From Bacillus massiliglaciei (GTDB taxonomy: Bacteria; Bacillota; Bacilli; Bacillales; DSM-1321): 64,000 nucleotides of DNA. Position numbers and translations under genes: made by a program. The stretch covers positions 272,170-336,169 of the forward strand of contig NZ_LT622357.1 of NCBI RefSeq assembly GCF_900098925.1, written 5' to 3'. Under the pieces are notes generated by a model that worked only from the letters and a program-made list of their open reading frames with translations, did no database searches and was not told where the DNA came from. This document shows, one piece after another, positions 37,785 through 47,126 of this stretch (positions are counted from its first letter, which is position 1; the number at the start of each line of letters is the position of its first letter).

Positions 37785-39503
37785 TTAATCATTTCGTTTT
37801 AAAAACTGGAAAAACTCATCGGGATTTTTCGCATTTAACACCGACTCTTTCCGAATCCAGCCTTTTTTTGCTGCAGAAACTCCGACAGGCATATGTTCAA
37901 GCATATCAATGCTGTGTGCATCTGTATTGATTATAATGGACACGCCAGCTTCCTGGGCTTTCCTCAAATGAGGGGCTGCCAAATCCAGACGATTAGGGTT
38001 GGCGTTCAATTCCAGCGCCGTATCCGTCTCCTTCGCCAGCTGAATAAGCAGATCCATATCGACTTCATAGCCGGCTCTTCTGCCAATCACCCTGCCTGTT
38101 GGATGAGCAATGATGTCTACATGCGGGTTTTCCAGAGCTGTTCTTAATCGCTCCATAATCGTTTCCCTTGGCTGTGAAAAACTGGAGTGGATAGAGGCAA
38201 TGACCAAATCCATTTCTGCCAGCAATTCATTATCAAAATCAAGAGAACCATCCGGCAGAATATCCATTTCAATTCCGGACAAAATCGTAATATCCTCATA
38301 TTTCTCATTCAGATCATGAATAATGGCTTTCTGCTCGCGCAGACGTTCTTCCGTCAGGCCGTTCGCCACTTTCAAATACTGGGAATGGTCTGTGATCGCC
38401 ATATACTTATACCCTTTCGTCCGGCACGCTTCAATCATTTCCTCAATTGAATAAGCGCCGTCACTCCAGGTCGTATGCATATGGAGATCCCCCTGAATAT
38501 CAGCCAGTTCAATCAGCGGCTCGCTCTCATCATATAATTCGACCTCAGTGCCATCCTCCCTCAGCTCCGGCGGGATAAACGGAAGACCGAAATGCTGATA
38601 GAATTCCTCTTCGGTATCGAAAGTCAGCACTTCGCCTGTTTCCATAATTTCTACGCCATATTCACTGATCTTTTCTCCCCGGTCTTTTGCCAGTTGCCTC
38701 ATCCGCACATTATGGTCCTTCGATCCAGTGAAATGATGAAGCGTCGTAATAAACTCATGGTCGGCTACAATCCTGAAATCAACGGAAACATCATATTCAT
38801 AATCAAGGACAAGGGAGACCTTCGTCTCTCCGGCCGCAATAATCTGTTTAATCCCCTTTAATGCAAGGAGCTGCTCCTTCACTTTATCAGGATGATCGCT
38901 CGAAATAATGAAGTCCAGATCTTTAATCGTCTCCCTCATTCTTCTAATGCTGCCTGCTCTCGAAAAGCGAATGATGTCCTCCATATTGGACAATGCCGCT
39001 TCCACATCGTCAGCGATAGGCCGCATGAAGGCAAGCGGAAGACGGTCCGGCCTTGAACCTGCTTCTTTAATCGCCGCCAGAATTTTTTCTTCCGTCTTTT
39101 TGCCAAATCCGGCGAGTGCGCTTACCCGCCCTTCTTCACAGGCGGTTTGTAAATCATGTATATCATTCACATGCAATTCTTTATGAAGCTTGGCAATCTT
39201 TTTGCCGCCTAATCCTTGAAGCTGCAGCAGCGGAATCAGCCCTTTTGGCACTTCTTCCTGCAGTTCCTCAAGTACGGTTGATTTTCCTTCCTGAATGTAC
39301 TCGTCGATGACGGCTGCCGTACCCTTTCCGATTCCATTTAATGCGGTAAAATCATCTATTTCAGACAGACTGCGGTCATCTGTTTCCAGAGCCGCGGCTG
39401 CCTTTCTGAAAGCGGAAACCTTAAATGGATTTTCCCCTTTTAATTCCATATATATCGCTATTTTTTCAAGCAGTCTTATCATATCTTTTTTATTAATTGC
39501 CAT
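37785..39503 (-). CDS. polX: DNA polymerase/3'-5' exonuclease PolX
   Basis: PolX (572 residues) fills gaps in base excision repair. The N-terminal POLXc part has helix-hairpin-helix motifs ('LNGIGKGTAAVI', 'LQGLGGKKIAKL', 'LAGFGKKTEEKI') and the palm acidic pair in 'IKDLDFIIS'. The C-terminal PHP exonuclease has 'GDLHMHTTWSDG', 'ITDHSQY', 'GIEMDILPDG', 'IASIHSSF', 'IIAHPTGR' and 'INTDAHS'. ATG at 39503 is preferred over GTG at 39512, judged by the position of AGGTG. Confidence 0.95.
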   Translation of the reverse strand: MAINKKDMIRLLEKIAIYMELKGENPFKVSAFRKAAAALETDDRSLSEIDDFTALNGIGKGTAAVIDEYIQEGKSTVLEELQEEVPKGLIPLLQLQGLGGKKIAKLHKELHVNDIHDLQTACEEGRVSALAGFGKKTEEKILAAIKEAGSRPDRLPLAFMRPIADDVEAALSNMEDIIRFSRAGSIRRMRETIKDLDFIISSDHPDKVKEQLLALKGIKQIIAAGETKVSLVLDYEYDVSVDFRIVADHEFITTLHHFTGSKDHNVRMRQLAKDRGEKISEYGVEIMETGEVLTFDTEEEFYQHFGLPFIPPELREDGTEVELYDESEPLIELADIQGDLHMHTTWSDGAYSIEEMIEACRTKGYKYMAITDHSQYLKVANGLTEERLREQKAIIHDLNEKYEDITILSGIEMDILPDGSLDFDNELLAEMDLVIASIHSSFSQPRETIMERLRTALENPHVDIIAHPTGRVIGRRAGYEVDMDLLIQLAKETDTALELNANPNRLDLAAPHLRKAQEAGVSIIINTDAHSIDMLEHMPVGVSAAKKGWIRKESVLNAKNPDEFFQFLKRND

Positions 39504-39780
39504 TCTCTTCACCTGCCAAAAAAGTCTCTAATCTCTACTAAGATACCCCTCTTTCCCTGAAAGTTCAACTTCCCGGCATATACCTGCCCATGCCCTTCCG
39601 CTCCGTATTTAAAGAAAGCCGGTCCCTGCCGGCTTTGCTTTTCCGGACAAGCTCGGGCCTTTCTGAAGGGTTCAGGCTGGCAGAAAAACTCTGCCTTCTC
39701 AGATCAGATGCCAAAAAACTTACATAACATAGAAAAAAAGAGCACAGCTAGAATACGGGACAGCTGCCTAAAAGTTTCAT
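39504..39780. other. Spacer between polX and the IS3 remnant
   Basis: Contains a small GC-rich hairpin at 39615-39636 (AAAGCCGGTCCCTGCCGGCTTT), possibly a weak terminator. No gene. Confidence 0.4.
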
Positions 39781-40117
39781 TTTGCCGTCCCGCCAAGTTA
39801 TCTGTAAAAGGGTTATTTATTTTAAATTCAATCGCTCTATCATGGTAAAAAGCTTCTAAATGTTTTATAAAGTTTAATACAGTAAGATTGAATAGACTTG
39901 TTCCTTTCAATGCCTACTTCTCCAAATTTTTCATAAGAGCGTACACAGTTTTGTATGGGCGAACAATCTGGGATGCCGTAATTTTGGGCGAATTGATGAT
40001 AACTTAAACCACCTGATAGAGATTCCATAACGATTCTTAATTTCATTTACTATATTTCACCATAGAAAAACACCCCAAAGGTAGAGTTTGAACTCTAACT
40101 TTTGGGGTGCGGCAACA
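39780..40117 (-). mobile_element. Decayed left end of an IS3-family element
   Basis: On the minus strand, the left inverted repeat TGTTGCCGCACCCC begins at 40117 and continues AAAAGTTAGAGTT like the copy at 166. Then orfA fragments in shifted frames are recognisable: 'SGGLSYHQFAQNYGIPDC', 'IQNCVRSYEKFGEVGIE', 'TVLNFIKHLEAFYHDRAIEF'. The start of orfA has stops in the first codons. The right half of the element, including orfB, is absent. It interrupts the terminator after cvpA. Confidence 0.85.
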
Positions 40118-40150
40118 TTTCTCAAAGAAATTTGATGTTTTTTAAGTTTG
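40118..40150 (-). terminator. Left arm and loop of the cvpA terminator, cut by the IS remnant
   Basis: On the minus strand A6 CATCAAATTTCTTTGAGAAA is followed directly by the IS end. The expected right arm (AGAAATTTGATG, T-tract) is missing after AGAAA. Confidence 0.6.
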
Positions 40151-40159
40151 TCTAAGGCT

Positions 40160-40705
40160 TTATAAAGAATGCTCCTGATCAAACCATAAGCTTTGTACCT
40201 GATCTGACAGGAAAGGTGTATGCTTCACCATCAGCTCGGCCAGGATGGAATTATTTAAATATCCTTGTATATTCTCCATTGGCAGAAGTGCGATGATATA
40301 TAATATAATGAACAGAATCAAATAAACTTCCGCAAAACCGAAAATGCCGCCGCCCCATCGGTTCAGCTGCTTCAATATTGGCAAGTGGGCAATGAAATCA
40401 ACCATCGACCCGAGCATATGCCAAAAGATTTTCGTAATGAAGAAGAGAATAGCAAAGGCAATTGCATTATAATAAGCGGTATCCAATCCTATCGTATCAA
40501 AATACATATCAAAAGAAGATGTATCACCTGAAGAAGGGAATGGAATCCACAGTTTCAATTTAGGTGCAAGTTCATCATAATAAAGATAAGCGACCGCAAA
40601 GGCAACAATAAAGCCTGTTAAGTGGACCGCCTGTAAAATAAACCCGCGCTTTAGACCAATCAAAAAACCAAAGATCAAAAGCGCAAGGATAAGAAGATCA
40701 AACAT
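40160..40705 (-). CDS. cvpA: CvpA family membrane protein
   Basis: The 181-residue protein has four hydrophobic helices (about 1-24, 26-46, 76-98, 115-140) and the N-terminal 'DLLILALLIFGFLIGLKRGF' typical of the CvpA/colicin V production family. The role in Bacillus is unknown; B. subtilis counterpart is yshB. It starts 1 bp after zapA and is translationally coupled. Confidence 0.9.
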   Translation of the reverse strand: MFDLLILALLIFGFLIGLKRGFILQAVHLTGFIVAFAVAYLYYDELAPKLKLWIPFPSSGDTSSFDMYFDTIGLDTAYYNAIAFAILFFITKIFWHMLGSMVDFIAHLPILKQLNRWGGGIFGFAEVYLILFIILYIIALLPMENIQGYLNNSILAELMVKHTPFLSDQVQSLWFDQEHSL

Positions 40706-40706
40706 A

Positions 40707-40973
40707 TTATTCTTCAGTCCTTTTCTTTAATTCCAGTTGAAGCTGGTTCAATTCATCTTTTACTTTTAAGTAATCATGAATAGCATTAATAGCTGTCAAA
40801 ACAGACAGCCGGCTGATATCGAGGCTCGGATTCTTGCTGCTGATTTCACGCATTTTATCATCCACCATCGATGCGACAAGACGCATATGGCTTGGACTTT
40901 CTTCACCGACGATCGTGTATTGCTGCCCATATATATCAACTGTCGTTTTATTTCGCTGTTTCTCGTCAGACAA
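40707..40973 (-). CDS. zapA: Cell division protein ZapA
   Basis: ZapA (88 residues) promotes FtsZ bundling. The conserved '[18 protein letters not shown]' and '[12 protein letters not shown]' are followed by a C-terminal coiled coil. The start chosen is TTG at 40973, which has GGAGG 8 nt upstream and gives the LSDEKQR N-terminus aligned with B. subtilis MSDGKK. A longer frame from TTG 40997 is less likely. Confidence 0.9.
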   Translation of the reverse strand: MSDEKQRNKTTVDIYGQQYTIVGEESPSHMRLVASMVDDKMREISSKNPSLDISRLSVLTAINAIHDYLKVKDELNQLQLELKKRTEE

Positions 40974-41124
40974 GGATGATGCCTCCAATCTAGTCAATCA
41001 TTCTCCTTATCATATCATGAAAGATGAAGTGCCGCCATTCCGCATAAAAAAAGACCATTTTTTGTAAAAAACACACCAATCCTGTCAGCTGTGATTGGAA
41101 TATCAAGAATAAAGGAGAGTCTTT

Positions 41125-42075
41125 ATGAGCCATGTCGTTTTGCAGGTTCCTTCTGCAGCAGTCCAAGAAATGAAAAAGCATTACCAGCCCTTTTTAAGTG
41201 AAAAGGTACCGCAGGGAGGAATATTTGCAGCAAAACCACCCCTTTGCTCCATCACCGCCTACAAATCCGGAAAAGTCCTGTTTCAAGGAAAAAATGCCGA
41301 AGCTGAAGCGGGAAAATGGGGGAAATCTGCCTCCGCAGTCCCAGCGAAAACAGCTGGAAAATCAGTGAAGACCCACTCCTTCTCTCCGCCTCCAGAAATC
41401 GGCACGATGTCCGTTGCAGGCTCTGATGAGGTTGGGACCGGCGATTATTTCGGTCCGATCACGGTCGTGGCTGCCTATGTAAAAAAGGAGCAGCTCGCTC
41501 TGCTGAAAGAGCTTGGAGTCAAGGACTCCAAAAATCTGAAGGATCCTCAAATCATGGAGATTGCCCGGCAGATTAAATCGATTATCCCTTTCAGCCTGCT
41601 GATTTGTGATAACCCGAAATATAACAGTCTCCAGCAAAAAGGCATGTCCCAAGGGAAGATCAAGGCACTGCTGCACAATCAGGCGCTGAAGCACCTTCTT
41701 CAAAAAATAGAGCCTGAACAGCCTGAAGCCATTTTGATTGACCAATTCGCACAGCCTGACGTTTTCTTCAATTATCTAAAGGGACAGACCCTTTTTCAGG
41801 CCAATGCCACTTACTTGAGCACGAAAGCTGAAGGAATCCATCTCAGCGTTGCAGCAGCTTCCATTTTGGCACGCTATGCCTTCATTCAGCGATTCGACCT
41901 GCTGAGCGAGAAAGCAGGCTTCCGCATCCCAAAAGGGGCTGGATCGTTGGTCGATGAGGCGGCTGCCCGCTTGATTGCCAAAAAAGGCTTCAATGCTTTG
42001 AACGAATTCACCAAACTGCATTTCGCCAATACAGAAAAAGCCAAAAGACTGTATGAGCGAAAATACGGAAAATGA
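41125..42075 (+). CDS. rnhC: Ribonuclease HIII
   Basis: RNase HIII (316 residues) cleaves RNA in RNA-DNA hybrids. The N-terminal TBP-like substrate-binding domain covers about 1-85. The catalytic domain starts 'AGSDEVGTGDYFGPI' (Asp-Glu pair), with further acidic residues in 'KDSKNL', 'ILIDQFAQPDVF' and 'GSLVDEAAARLI'. ATG follows AAAGGAGAG. It is divergent from zapA, as in B. subtilis. Confidence 0.95.
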   Translation: MSHVVLQVPSAAVQEMKKHYQPFLSEKVPQGGIFAAKPPLCSITAYKSGKVLFQGKNAEAEAGKWGKSASAVPAKTAGKSVKTHSFSPPPEIGTMSVAGSDEVGTGDYFGPITVVAAYVKKEQLALLKELGVKDSKNLKDPQIMEIARQIKSIIPFSLLICDNPKYNSLQQKGMSQGKIKALLHNQALKHLLQKIEPEQPEAILIDQFAQPDVFFNYLKGQTLFQANATYLSTKAEGIHLSVAAASILARYAFIQRFDLLSEKAGFRIPKGAGSLVDEAAARLIAKKGFNALNEFTKLHFANTEKAKRLYERKYGK

Positions 42076-42112
42076 AAAAACAGCCGGAGCTTGTTAAGCC
42101 CGGCTGTTTTTG
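42075..42112 (+). terminator. Bidirectional terminator between rnhC and pheT
   Basis: AAAAACAGCCGG and CCGGCTGTTTTTG with a loop of about 12 nt. Confidence 0.85.
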
Positions 42113-42128
42113 TTTATTCAAATATCAT

Positions 42129-44543
42129 TTATCCTCTTAACTCGGCTCCTGCTTTTTCTTTCACAGCTGTAAGAACCTTTTCATGAGCTTTTGTTACCTC
42201 TTCATCCGTCAGCGTCTTTTCAGGATCGAAATATTTAAGTGAAAATGCGATGGATTTTTTGCCTTCTTCCATCTTTTCTCCTTCATACAGATCGAAGACG
42301 TGAACATCCTTCAGCAATTTGCCTCCGGCCTCACGGATAATTGCCTCAATGTCTCCCGCTTTTGTTTCTTTTTCTGCCACTAAAGCAATATCGCGCGTGA
42401 TAGAAGGGAAACGCGGAATCATTTCATAACGGATTGGTTCAATCTCCGCTTCTGCCAAAGCTTTAAAGGAAAGCTCGAAAATATACGTTTCTTTAATGTC
42501 CAGCTCTTTTTGAACGGTTGGATGAACTTGGCCGACAAAACCGATGACCGCTTCATCCAGCAGCACTTCAGCCGTACGGCCTGGATGCATGCCTTCTTTT
42601 TCAGCCTGACGATAACTGATTCGGTCTGTAAGACCAAGGGAATCGAACAAGGCCTCCAAAATACCTTTGGCGACAAAGAAGTCAACCGGCTTTTTCTCTC
42701 CCTGCCATAAATGGGACTCCCACAGGCCTGTGATAGCTGCCGCAACATGCTCTTTTTCTTCAGGAAGGCTGTCTTCCCCTTTTTTCAAAAAGACAGATCC
42801 AATTTCATAAAGGGCAAGTGAATCCATTTGACGGGCCACATTATATTTAACAGATTCCAAAAGCTGAGGAGCAATACTTAAGCGAAGCCTGCTTCTTTCT
42901 TCGCTCATCGGCATAGCCAGGCTGACTGCTTCTCCTGTTTCCAAAGCATATTGGGCTGCTTTTGCTTCACTTGTTAAAGAGTAAGTCGTTGCCTGCAGCA
43001 GTCCTGCTCCTTCTAATGTACGTCTTGCGATACGGCGCTTTTGCTGATAATCGGTTAAAGCACCTGATGTTGTCTGGCCAACAGGGAGGGTGGATGGAAT
43101 ATTATCATACCCGAACATGCGGGCAGCTTCTTCTGCCAAATCAGCTTCAATCGTAATATCTCCCCGGCGAGTCGGCACAGTGACAATAAAGGTTTCTCCT
43201 TCTGTCTTTACTTCAAATTGAAGGCGGGTGAAAATTGATTCCACGTCTGAAGCCTTCATATCCGTTCCGAGCAAGGTATTAATTTTGTTCAATGTGATCG
43301 TAATAACAGCTGGTTCGATTTTCATTTCATCAAACTCAGATGTACCGGATAGAATGGTACCGCCGGCATATTCCTGTAACAGCTGTGCCGCTCTTTCAGC
43401 AGCGATGCGGACCCGCTTAGGGTCTACTCCCTTTTCGAACCGGGCACTTGCTTCACTGCGAAGGCCATGGTCTTTCGAAGCTTTTCGTACAACCGGTCCC
43501 TGGAAATACGCACTCTCAATCACAACAGTTGTTGTATCATCCTTTACTTCAGAGTTGGCACCGCCCATGACTCCGGCAATGGCAACAGGCTCTGTTCCAT
43601 TCGTAATCACTAAATGATTGGCTGTCAATGTCCGTTCAGCATCATCTAAAGTCGTGATTTTTTCCTCGGCCTGTGCTTTTCTGATCACCAATTCTTTGGA
43701 GCCAAGACGGTCATAATCAAACGCATGCAATGGCTGTCCATACTCAAGAAGAATATAGTTGGTAATGTCAACCACATTATTATGCGGACGGATTCCCGCT
43801 GCCATCAGGCGTGTCTGCATCCATAATGGTGAAGGTCCGACCTTGACGTCCTTAACCACTTTCGCCACATACAGAGGATTATCTTCCTTCGCTTCCACTT
43901 TCACCTGAATATAGTCAGATGCCTGTTCTTTTGTTTCTTCTGTACTGATTTCTGGCCATTTTACTTCACGGTTCAGAATAGCCGCAACCTCGTATGCCAC
44001 TCCGATCATGCTCATCGCATCCGAGCGGTTAGGCGTTAAGCCCAATTCCAAAATCTCATCATCTAAACCAAGCGCCATTAGAGCATCTTCCCCTGCTTCC
44101 ACCTCATTCGGGAAGACGAAAATGCCGGAAGAATACTCTTTCGCAATCAGTTTTGATTCGATGCCAAGCTCCTGCAGGGAACAGATCATGCCGTGAGATT
44201 CTTCTCCGCGCAGTTTCGCTTTCTTGATTTTGAAATTTCCGGGAAGGACAGCACCAACCGTAGCGACTGCTACCTTCTGTCCTTTATCAACGTTCGGGGC
44301 ACCGCAAATAATTTGAACCGGCTCTTCCGCTCCGATATCTACAAGGCATTTATTCAGCTTATCCGCATTCGGATGCTGTTCACGCTCCATCACATATCCG
44401 ATGACAACACCTTTTAGCCCTTCACTTTTCTTTTCGACACCTTCTACTTCGATTCCGCTTTTGGTAATCTTATCGGCAAGTTCGGCCGCCGTGATGCCGG
44501 AAAGGTCTACATATTCCTGCAGCCATTTATATGAAACAAACAT
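42129..44543 (-). CDS. pheT: Phenylalanyl-tRNA synthetase beta subunit
   Basis: PheT (804 residues) forms the alpha2-beta2 enzyme with PheS. Domains in order: EMAPII-like tRNA-binding domain (about 40-150, '[23 protein letters not shown]' in part), B3/B4 editing domain (about 210-380), B5 DNA-binding-like domain (about 400-475, '[24 protein letters not shown]' in part), a catalytic-like core, and the FDX-ACB anticodon-binding domain at the C-terminus ('[13 protein letters not shown]'). Confidence 0.96.
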   Translation of the reverse strand: MFVSYKWLQEYVDLSGITAAELADKITKSGIEVEGVEKKSEGLKGVVIGYVMEREQHPNADKLNKCLVDIGAEEPVQIICGAPNVDKGQKVAVATVGAVLPGNFKIKKAKLRGEESHGMICSLQELGIESKLIAKEYSSGIFVFPNEVEAGEDALMALGLDDEILELGLTPNRSDAMSMIGVAYEVAAILNREVKWPEISTEETKEQASDYIQVKVEAKEDNPLYVAKVVKDVKVGPSPLWMQTRLMAAGIRPHNNVVDITNYILLEYGQPLHAFDYDRLGSKELVIRKAQAEEKITTLDDAERTLTANHLVITNGTEPVAIAGVMGGANSEVKDDTTTVVIESAYFQGPVVRKASKDHGLRSEASARFEKGVDPKRVRIAAERAAQLLQEYAGGTILSGTSEFDEMKIEPAVITITLNKINTLLGTDMKASDVESIFTRLQFEVKTEGETFIVTVPTRRGDITIEADLAEEAARMFGYDNIPSTLPVGQTTSGALTDYQQKRRIARRTLEGAGLLQATTYSLTSEAKAAQYALETGEAVSLAMPMSEERSRLRLSIAPQLLESVKYNVARQMDSLALYEIGSVFLKKGEDSLPEEKEHVAAAITGLWESHLWQGEKKPVDFFVAKGILEALFDSLGLTDRISYRQAEKEGMHPGRTAEVLLDEAVIGFVGQVHPTVQKELDIKETYIFELSFKALAEAEIEPIRYEMIPRFPSITRDIALVAEKETKAGDIEAIIREAGGKLLKDVHVFDLYEGEKMEEGKKSIAFSLKYFDPEKTLTDEEVTKAHEKVLTAVKEKAGAELRG

Positions 44544-44607
44544 TGTTTAGGTCCTCCTTTGATTATGAATCCATAGTGCTTGCAAAAAAACGGTTTAAAC
44601 CGCTTCG

Positions 44608-45645
44608 TCATTCGTGATGATGGAACTGCTTCAGGAAGCGGACATCGTTTGTATAGAAATGACGGATATCATCCACACCGTACCGCAGCATAGCAATCCG
44701 CTCTACACCGATGCCAAAAGCGAATCCGGAATACTTCTTAGAATCAAAGCCTGCCATTTCCAATACATTCGGATGGACCATTCCGCCGCCAAGCACTTCA
44801 ATCCAGCCCGTCTGCTTACATACGCTGCAGCCTTTGCCGCCGCAGATTTTACAAGAGATATCAATTTCCACGGATGGCTCAGTGAAAGGGAAGAAGCTTG
44901 GACGAAGACGGATTTCCCGGTCTTGGCCAAATACTTTTTTTGCGAATACTTCAAGTGTCCCTTTCAAATCGCTCATACTGATATTTTCATCCACAACAAG
45001 TCCTTCAATCTGCATGAACTGATGAGAATGTGTGGCATCATCGTTATCACGGCGGTATACTTTACCCGGACAAATGATTTTCACTGGACCTTTTCCCTCA
45101 TGCTTCTTCATTGTTCTTGCCTGGACAGGAGATGTATGCGTGCGCATCAAAATGTCTTCGGTAATATAGAAAGAGTCCTGCATATCGCGGGCAGGATGGC
45201 TCTTCGGAAGATTCAATGCTTCAAAGTTATAATAATCGGTTTCCACTTCCGGTCCTTCCGCCACTGTATAGCCCATCCCGATGAACAAGTCTTCGATTTC
45301 CTCGACAACTCTTGTCAGCGGATGATGATTTCCCTTTTTGACCGGACGCCCCGGCAGGGTTATATCAATTTTCTCTGCAGCAAGCTTCGCATTGACTGCG
45401 GCCGTTTCCAATTCATTCTGCTTCTCTTCAATTTTGGAAGCAATCGCTTCGCGGACTACGTTAGCCAAAGCCCCTATTTTTGGTCTTTCTTCAGCAGAAA
45501 GCTTTCCCATTCCGCGAAGAACCTCGGTAATCGGCCCCTTCTTTCCTAAATAGGCAACCCGAATGTCATTTAGCGCTTTTAAATCCGAAGCTGCTTCCAC
45601 CTTTTGCAGAGCTTCTGCCTGCAATTCCTGTAAACGTTCCTGCAT
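44608..45645 (-). CDS. pheS: Phenylalanyl-tRNA synthetase alpha subunit
   Basis: PheS (345 residues) carries the class II catalytic core. An N-terminal coiled coil (about 1-85) contacts tRNA; motif 2 is near '[22 protein letters not shown]' (partly quoted) and motif 3 is '[17 protein letters not shown]'. A Cys cluster '[12 protein letters not shown]' lies before motif 3. The gene follows a T-box leader and precedes pheT by 64 bp. Confidence 0.96.
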   Translation of the reverse strand: MQERLQELQAEALQKVEAASDLKALNDIRVAYLGKKGPITEVLRGMGKLSAEERPKIGALANVVREAIASKIEEKQNELETAAVNAKLAAEKIDITLPGRPVKKGNHHPLTRVVEEIEDLFIGMGYTVAEGPEVETDYYNFEALNLPKSHPARDMQDSFYITEDILMRTHTSPVQARTMKKHEGKGPVKIICPGKVYRRDNDDATHSHQFMQIEGLVVDENISMSDLKGTLEVFAKKVFGQDREIRLRPSFFPFTEPSVEIDISCKICGGKGCSVCKQTGWIEVLGGGMVHPNVLEMAGFDSKKYSGFAFGIGVERIAMLRYGVDDIRHFYTNDVRFLKQFHHHE

Positions 45646-45718
45646 CTCAACTATTCCTCCTTTTAGTTGTCAAAAACACGGACAGCTGATATCACCCATA
45701 AACCAAAACAATACAAAA

Positions 45719-45975
45719 AAACCCCATCCCATAAAAGGGACGAGGTTATGTATATCGCGGTACCACCCTTATTAGCGCCATATCAAAAAAAGCGCTCACT
45801 TCATTAAAGGATAACGGTCCTTGACCGGTACATTTTTCGGATCCATGATCTTCCCAATGCCGACTCGAGAGGTGAATTCCCTTAAACGGTCCATTAAAAA
45901 TGCTTGCAGTCTCGGCATTTTCTCCCTTCAATGACCAATTTTAAGCTACTATTCTCTGTCTTCGTCTTTTCAATA
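45719..45975 (-). promoter_or_regulatory. T-box riboswitch of pheST (Phe specifier UUC)
   Basis: On the minus strand the T-box AGGGTGGTACCGCG is at about 45757-45771, followed by terminator CCTCGTCCCTTTTATGGGATGGGGTTTTTTT (about 45719-45748). The specifier loop GGGAATTCACC contains TTC at 45874-45876. Uncharged tRNA-Phe is expected to favour antitermination. Confidence 0.93.
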
Positions 45976-46014
45976 TCAGATTCTGTTTTATTATAGTATA
46001 CTTTTTCAGCCGTT

Positions 46015-46773
46015 TCAAACGGATTTTCGCAAATGATACAGCAGAATCCCGGCAGCGACGCCAACGTTCAGTGACTCACTTCTTCCGAAGATTGGAATAT
46101 AAAGATTCTTAGTCGTTTTTTGCAGCAGGGCCGGCGCTACACCCTGCCCTTCATTGCCTACTAAGAGTGCAAAGCGGTCCGCTTTTTCCATCTGTTCATA
46201 TGGCACAGCATTTTCTAAAGCTGTTCCGTACACAGGAATGCCGATCCGGCTGAATCCATCAATTACTTCTGAAAGGTTTCCCCGGATGACCGGTACATGG
46301 AACAAACTCCCCTGTGTGGAACGCACCACTTTCGGGCTGTATGGATCCGCGCATCCTTCGCCAAGCACAACAGCATCTGCACCGGCCGCATCAGCTGTGC
46401 GGATAATGGTTCCTAAATTGCCCGGATCCTGAATGGCGTCCAGGAGCAAAATCCTCTCAGGTTTAACCTGGGCCATACTGAATATTCTTTGTTCACAAAC
46501 CGCAGCAATGCCCTGGGGTGTCTCTGTGTCACAAATAGCCTTCATGACATCATTTTTCACATAGATGACCTCTGTCCCCTCGATTTTAAAATGAGCAGGC
46601 ATTTCCGCCTCTTGGCTGATTATCACTTCCATAACCAGATTTTCTTTTAATGCTTCCTCAACGAGATGAAAGCCTTCCACCAGATAGGTACCGGTTTTAT
46701 CCCGTTCTTTTTTCATCTGCAGTTTTTTCCACTGCTTCACTTTTGGATTTTTAACGGACTCTATATATTTCAC
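46015..46773 (-). CDS. ysgA: TrmH/SpoU-family RNA 2'-O-methyltransferase YsgA
   Basis: The 252-residue protein has an N-terminal substrate-binding domain ('KTGTYLVEGFHLVEEAL') and a C-terminal SPOUT knot with the three family motifs: 'QDPGNLGTIIRTADAAG', 'LLVGNEGQGV' and 'IPIFGRSESLNVGVAAGI'. It probably methylates rRNA. GTG at 46773 is preferred, with AAGGGG 8 nt upstream, aligning with B. subtilis YsgA. Confidence 0.9.
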   Translation of the reverse strand: MKYIESVKNPKVKQWKKLQMKKERDKTGTYLVEGFHLVEEALKENLVMEVIISQEAEMPAHFKIEGTEVIYVKNDVMKAICDTETPQGIAAVCEQRIFSMAQVKPERILLLDAIQDPGNLGTIIRTADAAGADAVVLGEGCADPYSPKVVRSTQGSLFHVPVIRGNLSEVIDGFSRIGIPVYGTALENAVPYEQMEKADRFALLVGNEGQGVAPALLQKTTKNLYIPIFGRSESLNVGVAAGILLYHLRKSV

Positions 46774-46895
46774 GTTTAACGCCCCTTCTTCTGTCACGTC
46801 GATTTATTTATTATATCTGATGATCATACATAATGCATGCCGGAATGTGAAATGCTAGCTTTGTAAGGTCTTTTATGGAAAAGGAGGAATGAATC

Positions 46896-47105
46896 GTGAA
46901 TTTAAACCTGCGGAATGCGATCATCCATAATGTCAGCGGCAATACCCAAGAACAGCTGGAGGATACAATTGTCGATGCCATTCAGAACGGTGAAGAAAAA
47001 ATGCTGCCAGGACTTGGAGTTTTATTTGAAGTCATCTGGCAAAATTCTACCGAAGATGAGAAAAACGAAATGCTTCAGGCACTTGAAAACGGATTAAAAA
47101 AATAA
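46896..47105 (+). CDS. sspI: Small acid-soluble spore protein I
   Basis: The 69-residue protein matches the SspI family: '[22 protein letters not shown]' (partly quoted) and '[15 protein letters not shown]'. It is made in the forespore and is unrelated to alpha/beta type SASP. The start is GTG at 46896 after AAGGAGG. Its stop codon lies inside the 26-bp target duplication of IS1182 copy 2. Confidence 0.96.
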   Translation: MNLNLRNAIIHNVSGNTQEQLEDTIVDAIQNGEEKMLPGLGVLFEVIWQNSTEDEKNEMLQALENGLKK

Positions 47106-47126
47106 CAGCCCTTATCGGCTGTTATT
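47101..47126. repeat. Left target duplication of IS1182 copy 2 (26 bp)
   Basis: Identical to 48847-48872. It is the sspI terminator stem-loop (AATAACAGCC / GGCTGTTATT around CTTATC). Confidence 0.92.

Noticed and set aside
44614..45549. 311-codon plus-strand frame opposite pheS
   Set aside because: Antisense shadow of a certain gene.
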